Shown here: positions 52,710-62,500 of the stretch, one piece after another
Layout of the letters: each line of letters opens with the position of its first letter
Numbering within the stretch: position 1 is the first letter of the stretch
Source: Cymbomonas tetramitiformis
Lineage: Eukaryota > Chlorophyta > Pyramimonadophyceae > Pyramimonadales > Pyramimonadaceae
Reading direction: 5' to 3'
DNA: 64,000 nt
NCBI GenBank assembly: GCA_001247695.2
Contig: LGRX02034665.1
Span: 1-64,000 of the forward strand
Position numbers and translations under genes: made by a program
Notes under the pieces: model-generated
Told to the model about the DNA's origin: nothing
Seen by the model: only the letters and a program-made list of their open reading frames with translations
Database searches by the model: none

Positions 52710-54239
52710 ATGTCTACTTCATCAACCAAACCACGCGGAGTACTTAGGGGTTTGCTCACCCCGAAGCCATCTTCGCCCGCGACTTCTACGCGTTCGGTGT
52801 CCGGTGGTGCTACGCCCCCTCTCGCTGAACCTGCGGTCGTGGAAGACCCAATTTTGAGCACAAACGATGGGTTTGTACGAGAGAAGCCTACCCATCGCGA
52901 GATTCGACCCATGGACTTCCTCGAGAATTCTACCACTCTCCGCAACACCCCATACCGCGCTTCTACGCGTGGGGTGTTGTCCGACGCTCTCACCAAGACC
53001 TTTGACTACGCCGACAATGTGATCGACATCCTCAAGGCGCGTGGTTACCAACCCAAGGCCTCTGGAGTCACTTTGGAGGGTAGTGGTGCGCGGGAGGATT
53101 TCCTCGCACTGCGTTCGGCCATGATCGCCGTCCTCGACTCCGTCAATTCCGTCGAGACCGCCAAGATCTTCGACCTCGAGTTGGCCTACGCCTCTTATCA
53201 CTACGACGTCAACTACATGGTCTTCACGATGTTATCCGTCTTGCTTCGTGGAGGAGCCCTTGCCATCTACCACACCGCCGCCAAACGTTATCCCTTTGAC
53301 GGACGCGCTCTCCTCCTTCGTCTTCACTTCGAGGTGGAGGGCATTCACCGATCCGACAAGGGCGCCTACATGGAGAGCATGCGGTCCTTGCGCGTGGATG
53401 AGCGCGAGGACCCACAACACGACATCGACAAGTTCCGTAATTTGGCGGACAAACACCGCCAGTACCACACTGACTTCTCCGACTCCGCCCACGTCGAGAC
53501 GTTCCTCGTGGTGCTTGAGAAGTCCGCTAACGAGTCCCCCTACGCGGTCCCCTTGTACCAGAGCATCATTGAGGACCTCTACACCAACGACTACACCCCC
53601 TCCTTCGACACCGTCGCCCTTCGCGTCCGCCGCGTTTGGCAGCGCGACGGCGTCAGCAGGCTCGCTCGATTCCCGACCCCTAGCGTGCCTGACTCTGGTG
53701 GTGCTGGGTTGAGCAAGTCTGGTGGTGCGAAGGCTTACTCCTTCCGCCCCAAGACTGTGCACCCTGCTGTTGGTGATTGGGCTTCGGGCCCTGGCCCCTA
53801 CCGTAATTGGCAGGGACAAGGCCACCCGTGCCTGGTCTGTTTCAGGATGTGGGGGCTGACCGACGTGCACGAGGCCAGCAAGGGGCTATGCCCCTACGTG
53901 TGCAAGGCCGCGTTTTCGGACGGCCGTGCCTTGCCTTCGGCTTGCGACCCTCCGCCGCGGCCCGACCCTCAGCATCGTGCACCGGCAGCAGCGGCTAATC
54001 CGCAGCAGCCGGCGTCGGCTTTCACGTTTCAGCTGCCGCATGATTTGGCCGCCGCCCTTCCTGACCCTCTGGACCAGCCCGCCGAGGTGGAGCCGCTTGA
54101 TTCGCTGTCTGCGGACGACGATGAGCCCTTCGACCCCAACCTCGCCATGATTGCGGGCTACGACGAGATCGACGAAGACGATGAAGATTGGCCAGCTTTT
54201 GCTGAGAGCCCCGTGTGGATTCCGGGGCTCACGCGCTAA
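52710..54239 (+). CDS. gag: Intact Gag of gag-only retrotransposon
   Basis: 509 codons from ATG (MSTSSTKPRG), about 200 bases inside the LTR. Layout: disordered Ser/Pro N-terminus (1-70), helical capsid-like core (about 85-320) with RLHFEVEGIH and FLVVLEKSAN, a basic linker, and an extended zinc knuckle with C374, C377, H387, C394 and C398 (CX2CX9HX6CX3C). An acidic tail ends EDWPAFAESPVWIP near residues 487-506. No protease, RT or integrase. It would package its RNA and depend on another element for copying and integration. The shared tail and finger point to the copia-like family as partner. Confidence 0.88.
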   Translation: MSTSSTKPRGVLRGLLTPKPSSPATSTRSVSGGATPPLAEPAVVEDPILSTNDGFVREKPTHREIRPMDFLENSTTLRNTPYRASTRGVLSDALTKTFDYADNVIDILKARGYQPKASGVTLEGSGAREDFLALRSAMIAVLDSVNSVETAKIFDLELAYASYHYDVNYMVFTMLSVLLRGGALAIYHTAAKRYPFDGRALLLRLHFEVEGIHRSDKGAYMESMRSLRVDEREDPQHDIDKFRNLADKHRQYHTDFSDSAHVETFLVVLEKSANESPYAVPLYQSIIEDLYTNDYTPSFDTVALRVRRVWQRDGVSRLARFPTPSVPDSGGAGLSKSGGAKAYSFRPKTVHPAVGDWASGPGPYRNWQGQGHPCLVCFRMWGLTDVHEASKGLCPYVCKAAFSDGRALPSACDPPPRPDPQHRAPAAAANPQQPASAFTFQLPHDLAAALPDPLDQPAEVEPLDSLSADDDEPFDPNLAMIAGYDEIDEDDEDWPAFAESPVWIPGLTR

Positions 54240-54390
54240 TTCCGTAGACAGTACTGTGTAGTCCTGCTCCGCTTCAATCTTGGCAGCATGAATTGTAAAG
54301 GGCTCCTTAGGGTTCATGATGTAGGATGGCCGGCAGGCCTTTGTGACACTGCTTTCTGTTTCCACCTCTCTCCTTCTGGAGGAGGTGGTG

Positions 54391-54651
54391 TCACGGAGAG
54401 ACTGACTTACCCCCCTCACTATAAGGTGGGGGGCCTGTCTCTTGTTGTCCCCCTTCGGAGAGGAGTGTCACACGCAGCATCAGTCATCGGTAGCTCGGAA
54501 CACACAGAAGCATAAAACTCTCTAAGCCTTTTATGTTATTATCTTAGTATTCCGAAAGCGAGTGTTCACTGACTGCACGTTCTGTGATAGATATATATCA
54601 CTATATATATATATATATCCCCCACCAGCCAGAGAATCTCACTTCTCATCA
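54391..54651 (+). repeat. 3' LTR of nested gag-only element
   Basis: Same ends as the 5' copy. Differs by (TA)n length and one C-run length. Followed by TTCAA. Confidence 0.92.
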
Positions 54652-54656
54652 TTCAA

Positions 54657-54785
54657 CCAGAACCAGAGTCCAGAAGTCATAATCCAGAACCAGGGTCCAG
54701 AGACCAGAGTCCAGAACCAGAAACCAGAACCAGAATCCAGAAGCCAAGAGCCCAAGACCAGAAGCCAGAAACCAGAGCAAGATTC
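54657..54785. repeat. Degenerate CCAGAACCAGA repeat
   Basis: Short 6-12-base words CCAGAA/CCAGAGT over about 130 bases, open in all frames. It lies directly next to the nested element. Confidence 0.8.
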
Positions 54786-54796
54786 GTAGAACAAAT

Positions 54797-55140
54797 TTAG
54801 GAATCCTGAAAAGTGAAAATCTGATCCCAAGTCTGCCGAAACCACACAAGGAAAAGGAATGCCGAAAGCGGAAAAGTGTACGGCAAGGCAGACAGACTGT
54901 TGGCAGTCACCCCAGTGGGATGTACCGCTGCGGTGAAGTCAGCGGCTCGATCGAGCACCACCGAACCCTGAACCGCTGACACACATGCGAGGCACATGAG
55001 TGCGGGCAGGGCTAGGGATGCAAAAGAGAAGACCCTCGGCAAAGTTGCCACACCGACACGTGACCGTGTAGCCGGTGGGTCCGAGGGAATCTCGTCTCCG
55101 TGGTAGGAATAGCCGTCGGAGCCGTCGTCATCGTCGAATG
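54797..55140 (-). pseudogene. Post-Gag segment with hydrophobic helix
   Basis: Acidic stretch (DDDDGSDGYSYHGDEIPSDP), then RVFSFASLALPALMCLACVS, a hydrophobic segment of about 20 residues with possible signal- or anchor-like character, then a short tail. It is separated from Gag by frame changes and a TGA at 55145. The order Gag, acidic stretch, hydrophobic segment matches the element at 12838-16578. Confidence 0.45.
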
Positions 55141-55589
55141 TCGATCACGGAAAGCTCAACCGGGTAAAATGAGCCGTGAGAAGGTTCAATCGAACACAAA
55201 TTAAGGGAGGGGTCAGAGCATGCCGGCAATACCTGGTCCATAAAAGTGACACGTAGAGGCTCCTCGACAGGAGACTCGATAGAAGCCGGGTTTGATGCCA
55301 AAACGGGGTAAAGCCCAGGGTCGATCTCGCGATTGGCAGGTGGTGGCGCATCGCACACCATCTGCGGCACAGACAACGAGTGCCAAGGTGTAGATGCGGC
55401 TGCACATTGGCAGTGGTAGCACCACCGACCCGTGCAGCCGCAGCCGCAGACCGCAGGGAGTCCAGGACACCTCGTGCGTCGGATAGGACATCCCCCATGC
55501 CGGTGTCCGAGGCACTACGGCTCAAGCCCGGGTAGTGAGCACGCAATCCTACATCGTGCTCTACCGGGTAGGTGAAGGGCTCCGGGTCT

Positions 55590-56544
55590 TCACGCACCAG
55601 CGGCTGGTCGTGCTGGTGCCTGGTGGCACAGGCGAGCAAACTCCTTGTCGTTCTCGTCGTCGAAGGCGGTTTGGAAGGCCGAAACCACCTCGTCCAAGTC
55701 CATGGCGGCATTACGAAGCTCCACATCACACGAACCACACACCGCCGGGCAACGTGCCGTGTCGTGAAAGTGCCCAGGACAGAGGGGGCACTCCTGTACG
55801 AAGGCCGAAGACGCAGAATGGAAAGAGATGCACCTAGCACCCTGCGTCGGACGTGATTGCGACCAATTCCCGCCTTTTGGGAGTGGGGAGGCCGCAAAGC
55901 GATGCTTCCATCCCACCCGACGGTTACGGCCATGAAACTTACCGTCGGTCCGACGGTTCCGCTCGTCGCGCCATTTCGATGGTGGAAATTTCACACCACC
56001 GCCCCCATGCCGACGGGGAAAATCATCCCGTGGCGGCGGTGTGTCGTGCGCATGCTCGTGCTCGTCATTACGAAGGGAGGCAAGTAGGGTAGACGCCTCA
56101 CCAACGATACGAGCGAACTCCTCGAGGAAGTCCGAGATGTCTCGCGGCTCCCCACCTGCGTAAGCCAATCCAAGAGGCGTGTGCGTCGGGACAGGTGCGG
56201 TTGCCCTGTGGCGGGTGGGAGGGCCATTGGGGTTCGCACACCACCAAACCTCGAGAACGTGCGTGTAGATCTCCTCGATGCCCACTTTCGCCAACTCAGT
56301 CTCCAGGCGAAGTGGGGTAATTACCTCCTTGTAGAAGTCGGCATCCAGTGCCGCCAGAAGCTGTCTCTTGGCGGCCTCGTCGTCCAGAGAGCCGGCTCCC
56401 GCTAGCCGCAATCGCCTTTAGACACTCATCAAATTGGGCCACTAAGGGCTCTGGGTCGTCAAAGGACCCAAAAGAGATCCCCAAGAGCTCCTCATGGTGG
56501 CGGAGCGGCCGATGCCCAGGAGGCAGGAGCCTCTTGGTGACCTC
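55590..56544 (-). pseudogene. gag: Gag C-terminal part with CCHC zinc knuckle
   Basis: Reads LEVTKRLLPPGHRPLRHHEE, FDDPEPLVAQFDECLKAIAA, then (after a frame change near 56405) GSLDDEAAKRQLLAALDADF and a basic Arg/Gly stretch. The knuckle CPLCPGHFHDTARC is canonical CX2CX4HX4C, with an added CPAVC after it. The part after the knuckle is acidic (FDDENDKEFA). It ends at a stop at 55590. Confidence 0.62.
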
Positions 56545-56550
56545 AAGTAG

Positions 56551-57197
56551 TGCCTATTACCCACAGCTTAAGGTGGCTTAAGCCACCTTAACTTGAAGGG
56601 GTCATTGGGGCTTCCTCGGCGGTGCTCTCAAAATTTGGAGACTCAAGTCGTCAAGATCTTGAGCTGCTCTTTCTGCGGTGTCTTATCAAAAGTTCGATCT
56701 GAGTTCATCTTGACCCTCAAAATCTCGGTTGAAGTAGGGTGGGTATTTCCCAATTTTCCTTAAGATGGCTTAAGCCACCTTAAGCCAATTAGCTCACGGG
56801 GGCTTCCTCGAAGGCGCTTTTCAAAGTTTGGAGACCCATGTTATCAAGATCTCGAGCTGCACTTTCTGCAGTGTGTTGCCAAAAGTTTGATCCGGGGTCA
56901 TCTTGACCCTCAAAATCTCGGTTGAAGTAGCATGGGTATGCAAAAACCGGAAAAAATCGCTCAAATTTCACTAAATGTTGCACCCTCTTGGATACTTCCC
57001 AAAATTGCTCACCGGGAACTTGGGCTCGCCGAATAGTGCATATAGTGTCTAAAAGAAGACATTGTCGCCGTCATTTTGAGCTAAAAAAATCTAGTTTTCG
57101 GTACCGATAGCTCCCGTAATAATTGAAAACGTTAAGGTGGCTTAAGCCACCCTAAATCGCTGTTAGGGTGGCTTAAGCCACCCGAAGGGTAATAGCC
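56551..57197. mobile_element. 647-bp foldback/MITE insertion with GGTGGCTTAAGCCACC palindromes
   Basis: Ends are inverse copies (TGCCTATTACCC left, GGGTAATAGCC right) and AGTAG flanks both sides (56546-56550, 57198-57202). The 16-bp palindrome GGTGGCTTAAGCCACC and variants occur near 56571, 56765, 57134 and 57167. The interior also has two similar blocks of about 110 bp (near 56600-56735 and 56795-56930). The gag reading is continuous across it when removed. Confidence 0.7.
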
Positions 57198-57209
57198 AGT
57201 AGGGCCCTC

Positions 57210-57650
57210 TTACCGTCGCGCGGGGAAATTCTCGCCGAAGCGTCGACCCACCTTCGAGCTGGAGAGTGGAGTGTCGTCAAAGAGACCAACGTACGAAGTA
57301 AAATGTCGTTGAAGATCGGGTGAACCTCTTTGGTGACGTCCACCGACGAGGTCAAAGATGTCCTCGTTGGCGGTGTCCTTGTTGATAAACGAGGACTCCA
57401 ACGCAGCAACCAAAGAATCCCAAAGAAGTTGACGATGTGGTTCACTTCCGGAAAACGAAGACGCCTTGGTACCTAGCGTGTCCTTGGCAACACGCTTCAC
57501 AACATCAAGATCCCAAGATGATTGCAACACGGCATTACCACGTGTTTTGTCAGTAGCGGCAAGTGTCGCATGCACTGACTGCGGGGTGCTCTTATAACGA
57601 GCACCCACGTTCCTAGCGAAAATCGAATCGAGGCGCATTCTAGCGCCCAC
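57210..57650 (-). pseudogene. gag: Gag N-terminal part (gag-only element)
   Basis: Helical protein: VVKRVAKDTLGTKASSFSGS, HRQLLWDSLVAALESSFINK. A frame change near 57230 leads to a stop at 57210. The correct reading (RDGKRALLEV) continues across the foldback insertion into the frame at 56545 and below. Confidence 0.6.
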
Positions 57651-57998
57651 GGCCGGGGTGTTAATACTAGATGTGGAAATTCAGAATAAATCCTATAGGA
57701 GGGGTGTTGGGGAAAAGGCGAGGTGCAAATTGTAGTGTGGCGAGCGACGGATCCGCAGTTACGGAGAGGGGTGAAAAGGGGGTCGAACGAAACCGACGGA
57801 GTCGAATACGCGGCGGCCAAGGAAGCGTTGACAAGGGTGATCAATCCCAGTCTAAAACAAAATCCAACGCGGACACTCGAAGAAGAGGCCGAAAGTCCCC
57901 AATCCAAAATCTCACCGTAAGCGTAGCGCAAACCGCGAGCTCTAAGGTGGCCAATTCAACACCTCGCGAGGCCCCAACGCCCCGCCAAGCGGAAAAGC

Positions 57999-58010
57999 TT
58001 AGCCAGTCAT
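57999..58010 (-). promoter_or_regulatory. Micro-uORF ATG ACT GGC TAA in leader
   Basis: Counterpart of 16281-16292. Flanks CTTTGCC before and GC after also match. Lies about 45 bases inside the 5' LTR. Confidence 0.45.
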
Positions 58011-58053
58011 GGCAAAGTTAGCAGTGAAGAAAGCGGGGTGATACCCCATAACC

Positions 58054-58245
58054 TGTGAGATATATTATACCGTAATATATCGGGTGGTCACTGAATACTT
58101 CGCATACAAGTGTAAACTGATTATAAAGATAAACGAATATATAATGCATCTGTGACCTAGGTATCTGTCACCAAGTACTGTACGAGTACTGGCACAGTCG
58201 AACGGAGTCATGCAGGTTATGACCTACGGTGCACTGAATCCAGCA
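58054..58245 (-). repeat. 5' LTR of gag-only element
   Basis: 192 bp, followed by GTTTC. Directly inside, the minus strand reads GGTTATGGGGTATCACCC at the primer-binding position. Confidence 0.9.
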
Positions 58246-58324
58246 GTTTCGACTAGAAGGTATCATGAACGATAGGAAGCATCCCCGCACATATTCGGTG
58301 ACTGGAAGCAGATCTCGAATTCTC

Positions 58325-58395
58325 CGCTTCCGTGTGGCGGAAGCGGGAATGGCGGAAGCGGGAATGGCGGAAGCGGGAATGGCGGAAGCGGGAAA
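58325..58395. repeat. 15-bp tandem repeat GCGGGAATGGCGGAA, about 4 copies
   Basis: Multiple of three, so it keeps frames open on both strands (AEAGM or PASAI repeats). No supported gene around it. Confidence 0.9.
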
Positions 58396-58716
58396 CCGCA
58401 TTCGCAAAACGGCATGCCCTTCGGTATCCCGCCGAAGGGAAACGAGCTAAGAAATACTAACCGCAACAACAACTGAAACATAAATTCAACGGTGTATGTG
58501 CCGCATCTGTGTTTCATTTGGTCATTTGGTTCGCCCGCTTCGAGCCCCGCGGCGGAAACGTGGACGCGGTTGACATCCGCGTTTCCGCTAAAGGTGACAG
58601 TGCAATGGCAGATGCTCAGAATTGCTTTCTTATCTTCATATGATATGCATGATATTCTCATGTTGTATAGTATGAGTCGTTGTTGGGCGTGAGTCGAGAT
58701 GGCTGGCTCGAATCAT

Positions 58717-58897
58717 GTTGGATATACCCCTAAGACCCGGGATATATTCACTCAGTGGTAGTTTTCTCAGAATGTAATAAAAGTTGATAAGTTAACCCGT
58801 TATATGGGCATAAACAGTTAGGGTTCTGGTTCGGGTGACAGTCACAAACACTACTACGGGAAGAGTCACAAAAGTAATCGGTGTGACAAATCCAGCA
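58717..58897 (-). repeat. LTR of another gag-type element (one-sided remnant)
   Basis: Ends TGTTGGATAT...AAATCCAGCA like the LTRs at 10239 and 51766. It is followed by CACCACCTAGTGTGGTG, the complement of the purine tract in a small hairpin. The partner LTR is not in the window. The left border is assigned by analogy. Confidence 0.5.
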
Positions 58898-59089
58898 CAC
58901 CACCTAGTGTGGTGACCGGTCAGCCGAAGTGGAAACCTGTGCACAAACACCATCTAGAGCGGTGGAAATCCAGCTCCGTAAGGGAAGGCCTGTCCTTTCT
59001 GGCAGGGTTGTTCCCAGTCAAGAGTTGCAAAGCTAAAACCGGCCCGCCGTGATCGGACCCCTCTGCACATACAGTTACGGTCAATCTTA

Positions 59090-59353
59090 TGAAAAAGGTG
59101 AAGTGTGTGTGTGTATATATATATATATATGTAACGGGTATATATATATGCAGGAAGACACAGAAAACACGCAGGGCCGGGTGCTCGTAACGGCGATAAC
59201 ATAAAAACTGAATAGATAGTCTGGAGGCAGGCTAACTAGCAAGTCACGGAACAGTGTCACGGCTAAAGGTGTCACATGACACACGCACGGCGAGGGGTGA
59301 AACAGGGAGAAGCAAGCCCCCATACAGTGGGGGGGAAATCAGCTTCCCCGTGA
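59090..59353 (-). repeat. 3' LTR of truncated gag-only element
   Basis: On the minus strand it starts TCACGGGGAAGCTG directly after GAGGTGGTG, and near its end it has a (TA)n tract and CACTTCACC-TTTTTCA resembling the CACTTCTCATCA end of the LTR at 52245. About 264 bp. The 5' LTR is missing. Confidence 0.6.
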
Positions 59354-59514
59354 CACCACCTCACCCCGAAGGTGTGAGTGGACATCCCGAAGCAAGCAAA
59401 CCCTAAAGCCTAAACTCAATGTCACTTAGTGTCTGGAGCCAGGGGCCCAACTAGCAGTAAGCAAGCATGGGCGTTGCGCAGAAAGTGAGATGCAGTCAGG
59501 CAGAGTTGCATGGA

Positions 59515-60285
59515 TCATGGTAACTTGTTTTGACGGCTTGTAGAAGTGCCGATCGTCGGCGGAATCCACGGAGTCTCACGGAAGGCGGGCCAATCCTCAT
59601 CTCCCTCGGCGAAACCCAGCTGCATCGCAATCGGCTCGGGCTCGAAGGCGAAGTCCAGACTCCCTGTGTGCTGCGGCATGCCTGCCGCGTTGGGATCCTC
59701 GGCCGGCACGGAGTGCACGCCGGAGTCCTTGGAGGGCGGGTGATCGAGACATGGAGGCGGGTCGGACGGGGGGGCGACGAAGGCCATCACCGCCGCATCC
59801 GGCGGCGGGTCAGGCTGCTGCTCCGCCAGCACCACAGACTGGGCGGCGGCACCACCAACCCCCTGAAACGAGGCGAGGGCGGCAGCAAACTCACGCGGCA
59901 GTGGTCGATTGCCCGCCGGAAGAGCGGAGTCGGGGACACGGGAGGAATTGTAGGCCTCCTTGCACGTGTAGGGGCAAATTCCCCTGGTGTCGGGGTGGGA
60001 GTCGGTGAGCCCCCACAACCGAAAGCAGAGGATGCACGGGTACCCGACACCCTTCCAGCGCATGATGAGGGCGCTAGCCGGCTCGGGCCGCCACTCACCC
60101 ACGGGCTTGATGGTGTGGGCCGGCTCGCGATGGGCGGAGGCGGAGTTGAAGGAGGGCTTCTTCGGACGGGCACCGTCACCACCACCACCACCAGGCGGAG
60201 AGGAGGGGACGGTGTCGGCGGCGGGGGTGGCAAAAGATAATTCCTCCCTCCACACCGTGCGCACACGCCCTACCAAATAAGGCCG
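59515..60285 (-). pseudogene. gag: Gag C-terminal half of truncated gag-only element
   Basis: From about 60280 it reads GRVRTVWREEL, then a Gly/Lys linker, an extended knuckle YPCILCFRLWGLTDSHPDTR, GICPYTC (same CX2CX9HX6CX3C spacing as the intact Gag at 52710) and the tail DEDWPAFRETPWIPP. The N-terminal half is replaced by the minisatellite at 60285, so this copy is dead. It is the closest relative in the window of the intact Gag. Confidence 0.75.
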
Positions 60286-61600
60286 GGTCCATGCGGTCCC
60301 GGGACCAATAGGGACCCCATCATGGACCCCATATGGACCCGTATGGACCACATGGACCCCACATGGACCCGTGAAAAATGGATCACATGGACCCGTCGAT
60401 GAAGCCTTCGGGCTTTTACCACTAGATTGGTCCAAAAGTCCCTATCGGTCCGGGGTGGGTCCCACACTTGGTACCACTGATTTCTCGGTCCATGCGACAT
60501 TTCACCATGGGTCCATGCGGTGTTTCGTCGGTCCATGTGGGGTCCATGTGTCCATCGAAATCTCACCACGGATTCCTCGCCGCTGGCGTGGGGGACCTCG
60601 CATGGACCCGTATGGCCATGCTTTAAGGCAGCATGTGGTGCATGGACCGACCCTGGACCGACCCCGGGCCGACCCTGGACCGACCCCGGACCGACCCTGG
60701 ACCAAACATGATCGCTCGGACCCAGGTTGGACCAGCACGGACCAAACCTCCGATAGGCGCCCAACCGTACGGACCATATATGGACCTCGCGTGGACCCCG
60801 CGTGGACCCCGCATGGACCCATGGGTGGAGCACTCGAGATGGACTGCACGGGGGAGGCGATGCGTGGACCTCGCATGGACCTCGCATGGACCCGGGAGTG
60901 GCGCACCCAAGATGGGGTGCGTGGTGAAGGCGATGCGTGGACCTCGCATGGACCCAGCATGGGCCCCGCATGGACCCGTAGGGTGGCACACCCGAGATAA
61001 ACTGCGCGGGGAAGGCGATGCGTGGACCTCGCATGGACCCGTGGTGTGGCGCACCCAGCATGGGTTGCGTGGTGAAGGCGATGCGTGGACCCCGCATGGA
61101 CCCCGCATGGACCAGTGGGGGCGCACCCAAGATGGACTGCACGGGGAAGGCGATGCGTGGACCTCGCATGGACCCGTGGGGTGGCGCACCCGAGATAGAC
61201 TGCGCGGGGAAGGCGATGTGTGGACCTCGCATGGACCCGTGGGGTGGCGCACCCGGCATGTGTTGCGTGGTGAATGCGATGCGTGGACCTCGCATGGACC
61301 CCGCATGGACCCGTGGGGTGGAGCACCCGAGATGGACTGCACGGGGAAGACGATGCGTGGACCTCGCATGGACCCGTGGGGTGGAGCACCCGAGATGGGG
61401 TGCGCGGGGAAGGTGATGCGTGGACCTCGCATGGACCCGTGGGGTGGCGCACCCGGCATGGGTTGCGTGGTGAAGGCGATGCGTGGACCTCGCATGGACC
61501 CCGCATGGACCAGTGGGTGGCGCACCCGAGATGTACTACACGGGGGAGGCGATACGTGGACCCCGCATGGACCCGTGGGGTGGCGCGCGATCAGAAATAC
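60285..61600. repeat. 63-bp minisatellite dense in ATGGACC/GGTCCAT
   Basis: Clear units begin (CGTGGACC) near 61021, 61084, 61156, 61219, 61282, 61356, 61419 and 61482. Spacing is 63, or about 72 where an extra CGCATGGACCC is present. The part before 60780 is less regular. The unit is 21 codons and lacks stops in several frames on both strands, which explains 300-codon open frames. These are not considered genes. Confidence 0.92.
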
Positions 61601-61629
61601 GGTCTGACTGCTGGGTCAGCGACAGCGGC

Positions 61630-62110
61630 CTCAGCGGAAATCGAGTCCATGCGATTATTCGCCGGGGCCATGCGCTTATTAAGCGGAGTCCATGCAATTA
61701 TTAAGCGGGTCCGTATGCTTATCTTGCGGGTCCATACGATTATTCCGCCGGTCCATGTGGGTGGTAATAAGCGGGTCCATGCGACTATTGTGTGGGTCCA
61801 TACGGTTATTCAGCGGGTCCGTGTGGTTATTTTGGGGGTCCATACGATTATTCGACGGGTCCATGCGGTCATTAAGGAAGTGCATGTGACAAAATGACCG
61901 CACGGGGAAGGTGATGCGTGGACCTCGCATGGACCCCGCACGGACCCGTAAAAATATTTACACTGTACATATGTTACACATTTGTCAGTAAGAAACGGTT
62001 GGGTTGGTAGCATACTAATATTATCATACATCGAAAATAGGGGTATACAAAAGGTCCCCGATAGGTCCAGTACGGGTCCGCAATGGGTCCGGAACGGGTC
62101 CAGGGTGGGT
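61630..62110. repeat. Second GGTCCAT-word array of about 28-32 bp
   Basis: GGGTCCATACGATTATTCNG-type units from about 61645 to 61880, and simpler GGGTCCG words at 62060-62110. Same core word as the neighbouring 63-bp array. Confidence 0.8.
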
Positions 62111-62128
62111 ACGCTCGAGGTCCATGCT

Positions 62129-62497
62129 TCAAGCGGCGTGATCATCTTCATCGTCAGCAACTTCACCAACAAAGTCAACGGTCCGGTCCAGAACCACCGC
62201 CAATATACCGGGCGTCTCTCTGATTCCCATAGGCAGTCGGCGGCGGTTCAAGGGTGTGATTGCTAAGCGCTTAGGCAGCCACGGTATTGGCACGATGCAA
62301 ACCTGGGACTCAATTTCTTCGGCTCGGATAATAGAATCCTTCGTGGCCCATGGCAAGTCGGTGCGTAGAAATACGGTCTGGCTGATGGGATCAGCGACAG
62401 CGGCCTCTTGAGGAAACCACCTGACTTTCACCAAAATGAATGGGTCGTGGCCGTGGATCGACATCTTGAAGACATCCAGCAACTCCGCGTACCTGAT
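62129..62497 (-). CDS. TNP2-like transposase, last exon (DUF4216-like)
   Basis: After a branch-like CTGAT and acceptor CAATCAG at 62497 it reads YAELLDVFKMSIHGHDPFIL, VKVRWF, ISQTVFLRTDLPWATKDSII and ESQVCIVPIP, then a stop at 62129. A hydrophobic strand with an xWF and an 'ASQVxQV-like' strand is typical of the DUF4216 domain at the C-terminus of CACTA/TNP2 proteins. The donor of the preceding exon is unclear. Confidence 0.5.
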   Translation of the reverse strand: MRYAELLDVFKMSIHGHDPFILVKVRWFPQEAAVADPISQTVFLRTDLPWATKDSIIRAEEIESQVCIVPIPWLPKRLAITPLNRRRLPMGIRETPGILAVVLDRTVDFVGEVADDEDDHAA

Positions 62498-62500
62498 TGA

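Larger units (their letters stand above)
52245..54651 (+). mobile_element. Gag-only LTR element with intact Gag, nested
   Basis: 2407 bp with LTRs of 258 and 261 bp and target duplication TTCAA (52240-52244, 54652-54656). It is in opposite orientation to the element it sits in. It encodes a single intact Gag and nothing else, matching the published TR-GAG class. GGAGGAGGTGGTG before the right LTR is the purine tract. The two LTRs differ at only a few places, so insertion was recent. Confidence 0.92.
51766..58245 (-). mobile_element. Gag-only LTR element (host of two nested insertions)
   Basis: LTRs of about 200 bp with ends TGTGAGATAT...CCAGCA and target duplication GTTTC (51761-51765, 58246-58250). 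After removing the plus-strand element (52245-54651) and the foldback insert (56551-57197) it is about 3.4 kb. It encodes Gag-like segments with a CCHC knuckle and a hydrophobic segment but no Pol. It is broken by frame changes near 57230 and 56405 and by a stop at 55145. Confidence 0.88.

Noticed and set aside
60502..61607. Several overlapping frames of 300-340 codons on both strands
   Set aside because: They are produced by the stop-free 63-bp minisatellite unit; no domain, start context or codon bias.
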